Below are positions 6,316 through 12,061 of a stretch of DNA of 12,061 nucleotides, one piece after another. Each line of letters begins with the position of its first letter. Within the stretch, counting starts at the first letter, position 1. Origin of the DNA: an uncultured Prevotella sp. (lineage in GTDB: Bacteria; Bacteroidota; Bacteroidia; Bacteroidales; Bacteroidaceae); contig USJD01000108.1 of the NCBI GenBank assembly GCA_900554835.1, positions 1-12,061 on the forward strand, read 5' to 3'. The notes under the pieces were generated by a model, which was not told the DNA's origin, searched no databases, and saw nothing but the letters and a program-made list of their open reading frames with translations. Made by a program: the position numbers and the translations under genes.

Positions 6316-7344
6316 TTAGTGGAGAATAAAGAAAATCAATTCTTTCATGAGTTCACCAGCCGAAGTATTCGGATTGCTGATACCTTTGCTCTTTGCATCC
6401 ACCTCTCTAAATTTATCGATAATCTGCATTACCTTCACTCCATTATAGTTTCTCATTCCTGTGATATAATCGCGCACAGCCCAAGTTGACTTCAAATCCA
6501 GGAATAATGAAAGCGCTTTTTCATCCTGTTTATTGGGTGCATAATAAGCCAGCATCAGATTTTGGAAATAAGAAAAGAGCATCGGGAGTAAAGCAAAGAG
6601 CGAACCACTCTTCGGATTGCTGTCAAAATAGTTGATAATTTGATTTGCTTTGAAAACATCACGGTTTACAATCGCATTTCTCAATTCGAAGGCATTAAAA
6701 TCCTTGCTCACACCAATCACCTTTTCCACCTGTTCCGGAGTCACTCTCCTATCATTCTCAGGAAGAGAAATCAGAAGCTTGTCGAGTTCAGAAGTCAGTC
6801 GATGCAAATCAGCACCGATGTGATCAGCCACCATCTGGGTGGCCTTCGGTTCAATGGTTGCCTTCTGCTGTTTCATATAAGTTTCTATAAAACCAGGCAA
6901 TTGATAGTCTTTGAGTTTTTTTTCTTCAAAGACCACACCAACCTGTTCGGCGCGCGGAACCAACTTTTTTCTTCGATCAATACTTCCGTTTTTGTAGCTC
7001 ATCACAAAGATGGTTGATTTTACAGGATTTTCGAAGTACTTCTCGATTGCATCAAAATTCTTCAAATTTTGAGCTTCTTTCAAAATCACCACCCGATGCT
7101 CAGCCATCATAGGATACCCTTTGCACTGATCAACAACTTGCGAAGCTGTCGTGTCCGCTCCAAAAAGAATCACTTGATTGAAGTCTTTTTCTTCCGGCTG
7201 AAGCACATTTTCTGTGATATAATCACACAGCTTATCTATATAAAAAGACTCATCTCCCATCAGGATATAGACGGGAAAATAGATTTGAGCCTTGAGATCT
7301 TTCATGATCGACTCATAACTATTTGCTTGTTTTTTTTCTGCCAT
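6316..7344 (-). CDS. holA: DNA polymerase III, delta subunit
   Basis: HolA is the delta subunit of the clamp loader; it opens the sliding clamp during replication in the cytoplasm. The 342-residue product from the ATG at 7344 matches the usual length (about 340). The family pattern is visible: an N-terminal fold with FPVYILMGDESFYIDKL (about 19-35), a mid-protein SYKNGSIDRRKKL segment, and a helical C-terminal collar domain. The frame continues upstream to 7431, but those 29 residues (MYLCMQLL...) do not resemble delta and cover the likely transcription start, so they are excluded. The gene stands alone, with a candidate promoter at 7421-7428 and a terminator at 6137-6171, and faces away from the gene at 7540. 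Confidence 0.94.
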   Translation of the reverse strand: MAEKKQANSYESIMKDLKAQIYFPVYILMGDESFYIDKLCDYITENVLQPEEKDFNQVILFGADTTASQVVDQCKGYPMMAEHRVVILKEAQNLKNFDAIEKYFENPVKSTIFVMSYKNGSIDRRKKLVPRAEQVGVVFEEKKLKDYQLPGFIETYMKQQKATIEPKATQMVADHIGADLHRLTSELDKLLISLPENDRRVTPEQVEKVIGVSKDFNAFELRNAIVNRDVFKANQIINYFDSNPKSGSLFALLPMLFSYFQNLMLAYYAPNKQDEKALSLFLDLKSTWAVRDYITGMRNYNGVKVMQIIDKFREVDAKSKGISNPNTSAGELMKELIFFILH

Positions 7345-7358
7345 TCCGATATTTTTTG

Positions 7359-7366
7359 TATCTTTG
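7359..7366 (+). promoter_or_regulatory. Candidate -7 box for the HsdR-N-like gene
   Basis: TATCTTTG on the plus strand matches the -7 consensus fully. A weak TCTG lies 18 bases upstream (7337-7340). Transcription from here would give a leader of about 165 bases running through the repeat at 7446-7509. It lies within the 5' untranslated region of holA on the other strand. Confidence 0.4.
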
Positions 7367-7420
7367 CAATGCCTTTTCCGCAGATTGCGAAGCAAAGCAT
7401 AAGCTATTAATAATTGCATA

Positions 7421-7428
7421 CAAAGGTA
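7421..7428 (-). promoter_or_regulatory. Candidate -7 box for holA
   Basis: On the minus strand this reads TACCTTTG, a match to TAnnTTTG, about 77 bases before the holA start codon. No TTTG is seen at the expected distance upstream, where the sequence is only AT-rich. Confidence 0.5.
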
Positions 7429-7445
7429 CAAAATAATTTTGAAAC

Positions 7446-7509
7446 TATATATAATAAGGTATAGGAAATCTTTCCTTTATATATAATAAGGTATATATAA
7501 TAAGGTATA
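7446..7509. repeat. Three copies of an 18-bp AT-rich repeat
   Basis: The same 18-base word (beginning TATATATAATAAGG and ending TATA) occurs at 7446-7463, 7478-7495 and 7492-7509. The last two overlap, giving a 14-bp tandem period. Between the first two copies lies AGGAAA-TC-TTTCCT, a 6-bp inverted repeat. The cluster sits 30 bases before the next start codon, so changes in copy number could alter its expression. Confidence 0.75.
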
Positions 7510-7539
7510 AGGAGCATTTCCTCAAAAAGAAAGATAGAC

Positions 7540-7998
7540 ATGACAAGACTGAATCTTCCCCCATTTGAAATCAAGTTGCGCGGCACCAAAGCGCAGCCTC
7601 AGATATTCGATATTCTGAGAAAAAAATATATTGCGCTCACTCCAGAAGAATGGGTGCGGCAGCATTTCGTCCACTTCCTGGTGGAGCACAAGGGTTATCC
7701 TGCAGCACTCATGGCAAATGAAATCCAACTGAAAGTGGGTGAAAAAACACTTCGAGCAGACAGTGTACTCTACTCCAGAGAACTGAAACCAAGAATGATT
7801 ATCGAGTACAAAGCTCCCCATATTCCCATCACACAAAAAGTGTTCGACCAGATTTCCATATATAATATGCTCCTCCATGTTGATTACTTAGTGGTAAGTA
7901 ATGGACTGCAACACTATATTTGCAAAATGGATTATAACGATAAAAAATATTTATTCTTAGAGGACATTCCGGATTACAAAGATTTATTGACAGAATAA
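7540..7998 (+). CDS. Solitary HsdR N-terminal-like PD-(D/E)XK protein
   Basis: The 152-residue product resembles the nuclease domain at the N-terminus of type I restriction HsdR subunits, without the helicase. The candidate active site is Asp74 (RADSVLY) followed by Glu89 and Lys91 in IIEYKAP, the D...ExK pattern of PD-(D/E)XK nucleases; Glu61 could be the upstream acidic residue. A long conserved segment follows (VFDQISIYNMLLHVDYLVVSNG, residues about 105-126, split here by family knowledge). No hsdM or hsdS lies nearby, so this is not a restriction system as seen. Such small stand-alone proteins are common in Bacteroidota, often near holA as I recall; their role is not established. The gene has its own direction and no partner downstream before the ugd promoter. 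Confidence 0.85.
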   Translation: MTRLNLPPFEIKLRGTKAQPQIFDILRKKYIALTPEEWVRQHFVHFLVEHKGYPAALMANEIQLKVGEKTLRADSVLYSRELKPRMIIEYKAPHIPITQKVFDQISIYNMLLHVDYLVVSNGLQHYICKMDYNDKKYLFLEDIPDYKDLLTE

Positions 7999-8160
7999 AA
8001 AAAGAGAAGGGATAAAAATCATAGAACTTCATAGAAAATTACGTCTTAATCCTCCCCTTTTAACCCCTTCAATTTTTGAGAATTTCCGGGCAACTGGCCA
8101 GATAATTTGAAATTCGAGAAATATGAGCGGGTTATTTTTTTATAAAAAGTTCGATTTATT

Positions 8161-8191
8161 TTTGTACTCTCCACAAATTACATTATCTTTG
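8161..8191 (+). promoter_or_regulatory. Promoter of ugd
   Basis: TTTG (8161-8164), 19 bases, then TATCTTTG (8184-8191) match the Bacteroidota promoter pattern in both boxes and spacing. The predicted transcript would begin near 8198 and have a leader of about 60-70 bases. Confidence 0.8.
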
Positions 8192-8255
8192 CAGAGTTTA
8201 TTTGGATCAAAATATTATCTCAGACTAACGAGATTAAAACATAATCTTTATTAAT

Positions 8256-9509
8256 ATGGTAAATCAAAACATGAAAATAGCTGTGGCAGGAACGGGCTAT
8301 GTTGGACTTAGCCTTGCCACTTTGCTCAGCCAGCACCATCAGGTAACAGCCGTGGATGTGGTGGCAGAGAAAGTTGAACTTATCAACAACAGAAAGTCGC
8401 CAATTCAAGACGAATATATAGAAAGGTATTTGGCAGAAAAACCACTCCTGCTAAAGGCTACGACCAATGGAGCAGAAGCCTATAAAGACGCAGACTTCGT
8501 CATCATTGCAACTCCTACAAATTACGACCCTGTCAAAAACTACTTCGACACGACCCATGTTGAGGAAGTCATCGAACTGGTGATGCAGGTGAATCCAAAC
8601 GCCATCATGGTGATCAAGAGCACGATTCCTGTGGGCTATACTGAGAATGTCAGACAGAAATACGGTTGTGACAATATCATTTTTGCACCGGAATTTCTCC
8701 GTGAGAGCAAGGCTCTCTACGACAATCTCTACCCCAGCAGAATCATCGTAGGCCGTCCGGAAGGCGATGAGCGCCTCGACAAGGCTGCCCATATTTTTGC
8801 TGAGCTGTTGCAGGAAGGAGCCATCAAAGAGAATATTGACACCCTGTTTATGGGACTGACCGAGGCTGAGGCCGTGAAGCTCTTTGCCAACACCTACCTC
8901 GCCTTGCGTGTAAGCTATTTCAACGAACTGGACACTTATGCAGAAATGAAAGGACTCGACTCCAAAGCCATTATCGATGGTGTAGGACTCGATCCTCGCA
9001 TCGGAACTTTCTATAATAATCCTTCATTCGGATACGGAGGTTATTGCCTCCCGAAAGACACCAAGCAGTTGCTCGCCAACTATGCTGACGTTCCGGAGAA
9101 CCTGATTCAGGCCATCGTGGAAAGCAACAGAACCCGCAAGGATTTCATTGCCGACCGTGTGCTCAACAAGGCTGGTTATTATGACTATGCCTACCAAAAT
9201 AATTATTGTGCAGAGGAAGAGAAAGCCTGCACCATCGGAGTCTATCGCCTGACGATGAAGAGCAATAGCGACAATTTCCGCCAGAGCAGCATTCAGGGTG
9301 TGATGAAACGCATCAAGGCAAAGGGCGCACAGGTCATCATCTACGAACCTACGCTCAAGGACGGATCCACATTCTTTGGCAGTTTGGTGGTCAATGATCT
9401 CGAAAAGTTTAAGAAGTTGAGCCAGGCCATCATTGCCAACCGCTACGACAAATGCCTGGACGACGTAGAGGACAAAGTTTACACTCGAGACATTTTTAGA
9501 AGAGATTAA
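8256..9509 (+). CDS. ugd: UDP-glucose 6-dehydrogenase
   Basis: Ugd oxidises UDP-glucose twice with NAD to UDP-glucuronate, a precursor for surface polysaccharides, in the cytoplasm. The 417-residue protein has the N-terminal Rossmann motif GTGYVGLS (residues 12-19), the FAPEFLRE segment of the central region, a conserved Lys208 in EAVKLFANTY, and the catalytic cysteine Cys264 in GYGGYCLPKDT. The C-terminal NAD/UDP-binding domain follows. Met6 (8271) would give the more usual beginning MKIAVAGTG; both starts are possible. It has its own strong promoter. Just after the TAA stop, in the same frame, a 45-bp repeat array begins, which is unusual. No sugar-pathway neighbours are seen, so the downstream product cannot be named. 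Confidence 0.95.
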   Translation: MVNQNMKIAVAGTGYVGLSLATLLSQHHQVTAVDVVAEKVELINNRKSPIQDEYIERYLAEKPLLLKATTNGAEAYKDADFVIIATPTNYDPVKNYFDTTHVEEVIELVMQVNPNAIMVIKSTIPVGYTENVRQKYGCDNIIFAPEFLRESKALYDNLYPSRIIVGRPEGDERLDKAAHIFAELLQEGAIKENIDTLFMGLTEAEAVKLFANTYLALRVSYFNELDTYAEMKGLDSKAIIDGVGLDPRIGTFYNNPSFGYGGYCLPKDTKQLLANYADVPENLIQAIVESNRTRKDFIADRVLNKAGYYDYAYQNNYCAEEEKACTIGVYRLTMKSNSDNFRQSSIQGVMKRIKAKGAQVIIYEPTLKDGSTFFGSLVVNDLEKFKKLSQAIIANRYDKCLDDVEDKVYTRDIFRRD

Positions 9510-9512
9510 AAT

Positions 9513-9789
9513 CCTTTGAAAAAACTCAAGGAAAAACCTCCTGAAAAGCAGGAAATCTTCTTTAAAAAGGCTGAAAGGGATACTTCCTGAAAAGCAGAAA
9601 TCGCCTTTAAAAGACTCAAGGAAGGACCTTCTGAAAAGCAGGAGATCGTCTTTGAAAGACTCAAGGAAAACCTCCTCTGAAAAGCAGGAAATCCTCTTTG
9701 AAAGTCTCAAGAAAAAAACTCCTGAAAAGCAGGAAATCACCTTTGAAAGACTCAAGGAAAAAACTCCTGAAAAGCAGGAGATCGTCTGA
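9513..9789. repeat. 45-bp tandem repeat array, six units
   Basis: The core CTGAAAAGCAG occurs at 9541, 9587, 9631, 9677, 9722 and 9767, giving spacings of 46, 44, 46, 45 and 45. Two inverted pairs recur: TCCTG-AAAAG-CAGGA, and CTTTGA-AAGAC-TCAAGG with one wobble, so the RNA could form a row of small hairpins. In the best plus-strand frame, the last units read PEKQEITFERLKEKT. The first unit is in frame with ugd immediately after its stop, but single-base gains and losses break the frame between units. It lies between ugd and the next gene and may act as a 3' structure; no function is shown. Confidence 0.9.
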
Positions 9790-9848
9790 AAGAAATAACG
9801 AAAGATAAAATAATAAAGAAATAACAAATAATAAACTAAATAAGAAAA

Positions 9849-10313
9849 ATGGCAAAATTAGTAATTAATTCCTATGAGGAATTTGCATCTCACCTCGGAC
9901 AGAAGTTGGGTGAGTCAGAATGGTTGCAGGTAGATCAGGATCGTATCAACAAGTTTGCAGACGCTACACTCGATCCACAGTGGATTCACGTTGACGTAGA
10001 GCGTGCTAAGGTAGAGAGCCCTTACCACAGCACAATCGCTCACGGTTATCTTACCCTGTCATTGCTCCCTTACATGTGGCAGCAGATTATCGAAGTGAAC
10101 AACCTGAAAATGATGGTAAACTACGGTATGGACGAGATGCGTTTCGGTCAGCCAGTCATCACCGGTTCCCGTGTTCGCCTCGTAGCTACCTTGCATGAGA
10201 TTGCCAATCTCCGCGGCATTTGCAAGACCAGCATCAAGTTTGACATCGAGATAGAAGGCCAGCGCAAGCCAGCACTTTCTGGTATTGCAACCTTCCTCTA
10301 CTACTTCCAGTAA
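9849..10313 (+). CDS. MaoC-family (NodN-like) hydratase
   Basis: The 154-residue product is a single hot-dog-fold MaoC-like domain. The motif FADATLDPQWIHVD (residues 36-49) holds the expected hydratase pair Asp42 and His47, and TIAHGYLTLSLLP follows, as in Rv0130/NodN-type (R)-specific enoyl-CoA hydratases. It probably adds water to, or removes it from, an acyl-CoA-like substrate in the cytoplasm; the substrate is unknown. The start at 9849 follows an AT-rich stretch without a recognised promoter box. The next gene begins 21 bases downstream on the same strand, so they are probably cotranscribed. Whether transcription enters from ugd through the repeat array is unclear. Confidence 0.92.
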   Translation: MAKLVINSYEEFASHLGQKLGESEWLQVDQDRINKFADATLDPQWIHVDVERAKVESPYHSTIAHGYLTLSLLPYMWQQIIEVNNLKMMVNYGMDEMRFGQPVITGSRVRLVATLHEIANLRGICKTSIKFDIEIEGQRKPALSGIATFLYYFQ

Positions 10314-10334
10314 TCACTCCCCAAAGAGAAGAAT

Positions 10335-11126
10335 ATGGCAGCAGGAAAATGGATTGGCGGCTTTCTCGGTTTCATGACAGGCGGTCCGCTCGGAGCACTT
10401 GCAGGCTTTGCCCTTGGCGCCCTTTTCGACAAGGGTCTTGACAGTGTAAACGAGGACAGCGGCAACCAAAAGGCTTACGCCCACTCCAACAGGAGCTATG
10501 AGGGTCAGCGCAACAGTTTTATGTTTTCGCTGCTCGTACTTACCTCCTACATCATCAAGGCCGACGGCAGGGTGATGCATTCAGAAATGGAGTTAGTGCG
10601 CCGGTTTCTGAGTCAGAATTTCGGAGAACAGGCTAAGCAGCAGGGTGAAGAAATCCTGCTCAAGCTTTTCGAGCAACAGAAGCGTCTGGGCATGGCTGAA
10701 TATCGTACGGTGATACAGGACAGTTGTCATCAGATACGCGCCAACATGGCTTACGAGCAGCGCCTTCAGTTGCTCAATTTTTTGGTCATGATAGCGCAGG
10801 CCGATGCTGTAGTGAGCGCAGAAGAGATTGCAGCCCTCAAGGAAGTGGCCATCCACATGGGACTCTCCGTGGAAGATGTCATTCAGATGCTCAATCTCCG
10901 CAGCGGTTCCTCAGCCACCAGCAGTCTCGACGATGCTTACAAAGTGTTAGGAATTGCCCCTTCAGCCACCAATGATGAAGTGAAAGCCGCTTATCGCAAA
11001 ATGGCGCTCAAACATCATCCAGACAAGGTTGCTGCCCTGGGCGAAGACGTGCGCAAAGCTGCCGAGAAGAAATTCCAGGAAATCAACGACGCTAAGGAGA
11101 AAATCTTCAAAGCAAGGGGATTATAA
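10335..11126 (+). CDS. TerB-DnaJ domain co-chaperone (DjlA-like)
   Basis: The 263-residue product has three parts. Residues about 7-31 are a glycine-rich hydrophobic segment (GGFLGFMTGGPLGALAGFALG), possibly membrane-associated. A TerB-like helical domain follows (about 60-175), with acidic motifs around Asp77/Glu84 and Asp157/Glu164. A C-terminal J domain (about 198-263) contains the HPD motif at 228-230, which stimulates DnaK-type chaperones. This order, with the J domain last, is that of DjlA, so it is probably a membrane-linked partner of DnaK. E. coli DjlA has a clearer N-terminal transmembrane helix. It follows the MaoC gene by 21 bases and ends before the repeat cluster at 11142-11239 and the terminator at 11243-11282. 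Confidence 0.92.
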   Translation: MAAGKWIGGFLGFMTGGPLGALAGFALGALFDKGLDSVNEDSGNQKAYAHSNRSYEGQRNSFMFSLLVLTSYIIKADGRVMHSEMELVRRFLSQNFGEQAKQQGEEILLKLFEQQKRLGMAEYRTVIQDSCHQIRANMAYEQRLQLLNFLVMIAQADAVVSAEEIAALKEVAIHMGLSVEDVIQMLNLRSGSSATSSLDDAYKVLGIAPSATNDEVKAAYRKMALKHHPDKVAALGEDVRKAAEKKFQEINDAKEKIFKARGL

Positions 11127-11141
11127 AGAACTTCATCGATT

Positions 11142-11239
11142 TTCTTCATCGGATTACGAAGAGGAGATTGGTTAAGAATCCATTAATTCTGTGTTATCCG
11201 ATGAAGAACAAAATATCGGATAAACAAAATATCGGATAA
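11142..11239. repeat. Cluster of ATCGGAT inverted and tandem repeats
   Basis: TTCTTCATCGGAT (11142-11154) and its exact reverse complement (11196-11208) form a 13-bp inverted repeat around 41 bases. Directly after it, ACAAAATATCGGATAA is duplicated in tandem at 11208-11223 and 11224-11239. All four elements share ATCGGAT. The cluster lies just past the DjlA-like gene and may contribute to transcript ending or be a protein site. Confidence 0.7.
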
Positions 11240-11242
11240 ACA

Positions 11243-11282
11243 AAAAGAGGGTGTGTCATAAGTCCATGATACACCCTCTTTT
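11243..11282. terminator. Bidirectional terminator, palindromic element copy 1
   Basis: GAGGGTGTGTCAT (11247-11259) pairs with 11266-11278 through 13 positions, with one G-T pair, around AAGTCC. AAAA and TTTT lie outside the stem, so T runs follow on both strands. It sits between convergent genes: the DjlA-like gene from the left and the toxin gene from the right. A second copy is at 12002-12042, so it also belongs to a dispersed repeat family. Confidence 0.85.
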
Positions 11283-11322
11283 CTTAAGAGTTTTTTCGAT
11301 GAAAAAGTTTGGGAAAATGTTT

Positions 11323-11610
11323 TTATCTTTTTGTCTTTCCGAAAATATCTGAATGTGTGCCTGTAGTTAGCAACAGAAGTGTCAATTCATCATTATTCTG
11401 TTCCCATATTAATAGCCAATCGGGCTTTATATGAGCCTCCCATTCGCCTTCATGGTTTCCATGTAGAATATGAGGCTTATATTCGGGTGGAAGGCAGCCT
11501 TTTTCTACCAGAATGGCTATGGCTTTTCGCAATTCATCTATGGGATAATCACGTTTTTGGCAAAGTTTTAAAGCCTTGTCAAATCTTTTGGTGGTACTTA
11601 ACTTATACAT
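11323..11610 (-). CDS. YafQ-type mRNA interferase toxin
   Basis: The 95-residue product belongs to the RelE/YafQ group of type II toxins, which cut mRNA on the ribosome. Residues matching the E. coli YafQ active site are present: His47, His60, Asp64 (in AHIKPDWLLIW), His86 and Phe90 (TGTHSDIF). The Lys/Arg-rich N-terminal part (FDKALKLCQKR) also fits. Its ATG shares one base with the stop of the antitoxin gene upstream (TAATG), so translation is probably coupled. All key residues are intact, so it looks functional. The whole pair lies between two copies of a palindromic element. Confidence 0.92.
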   Translation of the reverse strand: MYKLSTTKRFDKALKLCQKRDYPIDELRKAIAILVEKGCLPPEYKPHILHGNHEGEWEAHIKPDWLLIWEQNNDELTLLLLTTGTHSDIFGKTKR

Positions 11611-11837
11611 TATTCTCCTAAGATGGTATCAAACATTTCATCTACAGAATTCCAATGGGTAACTCTGCCTTTCGCCTTGTCTTCTTCAGCAAGATCAAGA
11701 CCTGTTTTCTTTGGTTTCATGACAGAAATAGAACTAACGCCATTCAGCATTTTGATAGCGTTTTTCAGCTTCGTCAACATTGTTGGGTCTGATACGGTTA
11801 CCAACAACTGGGGTTTATTTATAGCTAATGTATCCAT
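11610..11837 (-). CDS. Antitoxin partner of the YafQ-type toxin
   Basis: This 75-residue product is first in the leftward two-gene operon. The sequence does not clearly match the DinJ/RelB family by eye; the identification rests on position, size and one-base overlap with the toxin gene. The N-terminal half (PQLLVTVSDPTMLTKLKNAI) suggests a strand-helix fold, and the C-terminal half is charged and ends in THWNSVDEMFDTILGE, a plausible toxin-binding tail. A nearly identical stretch of the tail-coding DNA recurs upstream at 11931-11958. A promoter candidate lies at 11876-11906. Such antitoxins usually repress their own operon; no clear operator was found. Confidence 0.85.
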   Translation of the reverse strand: MDTLAINKPQLLVTVSDPTMLTKLKNAIKMLNGVSSISVMKPKKTGLDLAEEDKAKGRVTHWNSVDEMFDTILGE

Positions 11838-11875
11838 GTTTATTCCTTTTTATAACATTCATTCTATTGCAACAG

Positions 11876-11906
11876 CAAAATTACGTTTTTTTCTCGAAAC
11901 TACCAA
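11876..11906 (-). promoter_or_regulatory. Candidate promoter of the toxin-antitoxin operon
   Basis: On the minus strand, TTG (11906-11904), 20 bases, then TAATTTTG (11883-11876) match the phylum's pattern, with an imperfect -33 box. The leader would be about 30 bases. A short TTGC-AACA-GCAA inverted word overlaps its left edge (about 11868-11879) and could be an operator, but it is weak. Confidence 0.5.
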
Positions 11907-11985
11907 GTAAATTATAAAAAATCAGATAATATATTTCATCTATAGAATTCCAAGAGGTTTCAAGCTTATGGGTGGGGTGGTATTA
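11902..11985 (-). pseudogene. Remnant of a second antitoxin gene (3' end)
   Basis: Bases 11931-11958 match 11633-11660, inside the antitoxin gene, at 24 of 28 positions. On the minus strand the remnant reads SWNSIDEI where the intact gene reads HWNSVDEM, so two of the differences are conservative codon changes. Upstream the frame gives HKLET and soon loses resemblance; downstream it runs on as YYLIFYNL instead of ending. No start codon, full frame or second toxin is present. The edges given are approximate. It suggests an earlier duplicate or a different related antitoxin that was mostly lost. Confidence 0.5.
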
Positions 11986-12001
11986 TCTATATCACTATAA
12001 C

Positions 12002-12042
12002 AAAATGAGGGTGTGTCATAAGCCATGACGCACCCTCATTTT
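12002..12042. terminator. Palindromic element copy 2, terminator-like
   Basis: An 18-bp stem (12002-12019 with 12025-12042), with one G-T pair, surrounds AAGCC. It shares GAGGGTGTGTCATAAG with 11247-11262 in the same orientation, and the loop differs by one base. A T run (ATTTTAT) ends the plus-strand side, and TTTTG follows on the minus side. It may end a leftward gene lying beyond the window. Confidence 0.75.
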
Positions 12043-12061
12043 ATAAAGCATTTCCTCAAAG

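Noticed and set aside
7345..7431. Upstream extension of holA
   Set aside because: The extra 29 residues do not resemble delta subunits and would cover the likely transcription start.
7540..7998. Complete restriction-modification system
   Set aside because: Only the nuclease-like domain is present; no methylase, specificity or helicase gene lies within the window.
9513..9789. CRISPR-like array
   Set aside because: There are no unique spacers: the units abut and are repetitive along their full length. No cas genes are nearby.
9024..9827. Minus-strand open frame over the end of ugd and the 45-bp array
   Set aside because: The Phe/Leu/Ser-rich product is the reverse reading of the repeats joined to antisense ugd. 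The array lacks stops in most frames, which explains its length.

Overview
The window looks like chromosomal DNA of a Bacteroidota bacterium, most likely Prevotella or a close relative such as Segatella. Supporting signs are AT-rich intergenic DNA, repeated -7 boxes of the Bacteroidota type (TAnnTTTG, with TTTG about 19 bases upstream), and protein families typical of that phylum. The genus is inferred from overall character and was not tested by a search.

Layout. Bases 1-532 hold no gene but carry three related copies of a GTCAC-rich repeat. Bases 533-4018 are a leftward cluster of pyrK, pyrD (the two subunits of class 1B dihydroorotate dehydrogenase) and fhs (formate--tetrahydrofolate ligase). 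A strong promoter and a structured leader of about 120 bases lie ahead of pyrK. A leftward terminator and a degenerate 23-bp repeat separate this cluster from a leftward XRE-type regulator (4529-5077). An AT-rich gene-free stretch of about 1 kb follows, with palindromes and a recurring TTTACAT word. Leftward holA (DNA polymerase III delta) ends at its own terminator. It faces a rightward gene for a small solitary HsdR-N-like PD-(D/E)XK protein. A rightward ugd (UDP-glucose dehydrogenase) follows, with a six-unit 45-bp tandem repeat directly after its stop codon. Next come a MaoC/NodN-like hydratase gene and a TerB-DnaJ (DjlA-like) gene, 21 bases apart. The right end carries a leftward toxin-antitoxin pair (YafQ-type toxin) lying between two related palindromic elements, with an apparent remnant of a second antitoxin upstream.

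How the genes relate. PyrK and PyrD make one enzyme of UMP synthesis. Fhs supplies formyl-tetrahydrofolate for purine and one-carbon metabolism, so the left cluster is nucleotide-linked. HolA is replication, ugd supplies UDP-glucuronate for surface sugars, and the MaoC and DjlA-like genes may share a transcript. These are ordinary core functions. The unusual content is mostly between genes: several unrelated repeat families, an antitoxin remnant and a possible cassette boundary. No complete new multi-gene system is evident; the best leads are the 45-bp array in frame with ugd and the repeat-flanked toxin-antitoxin segment.
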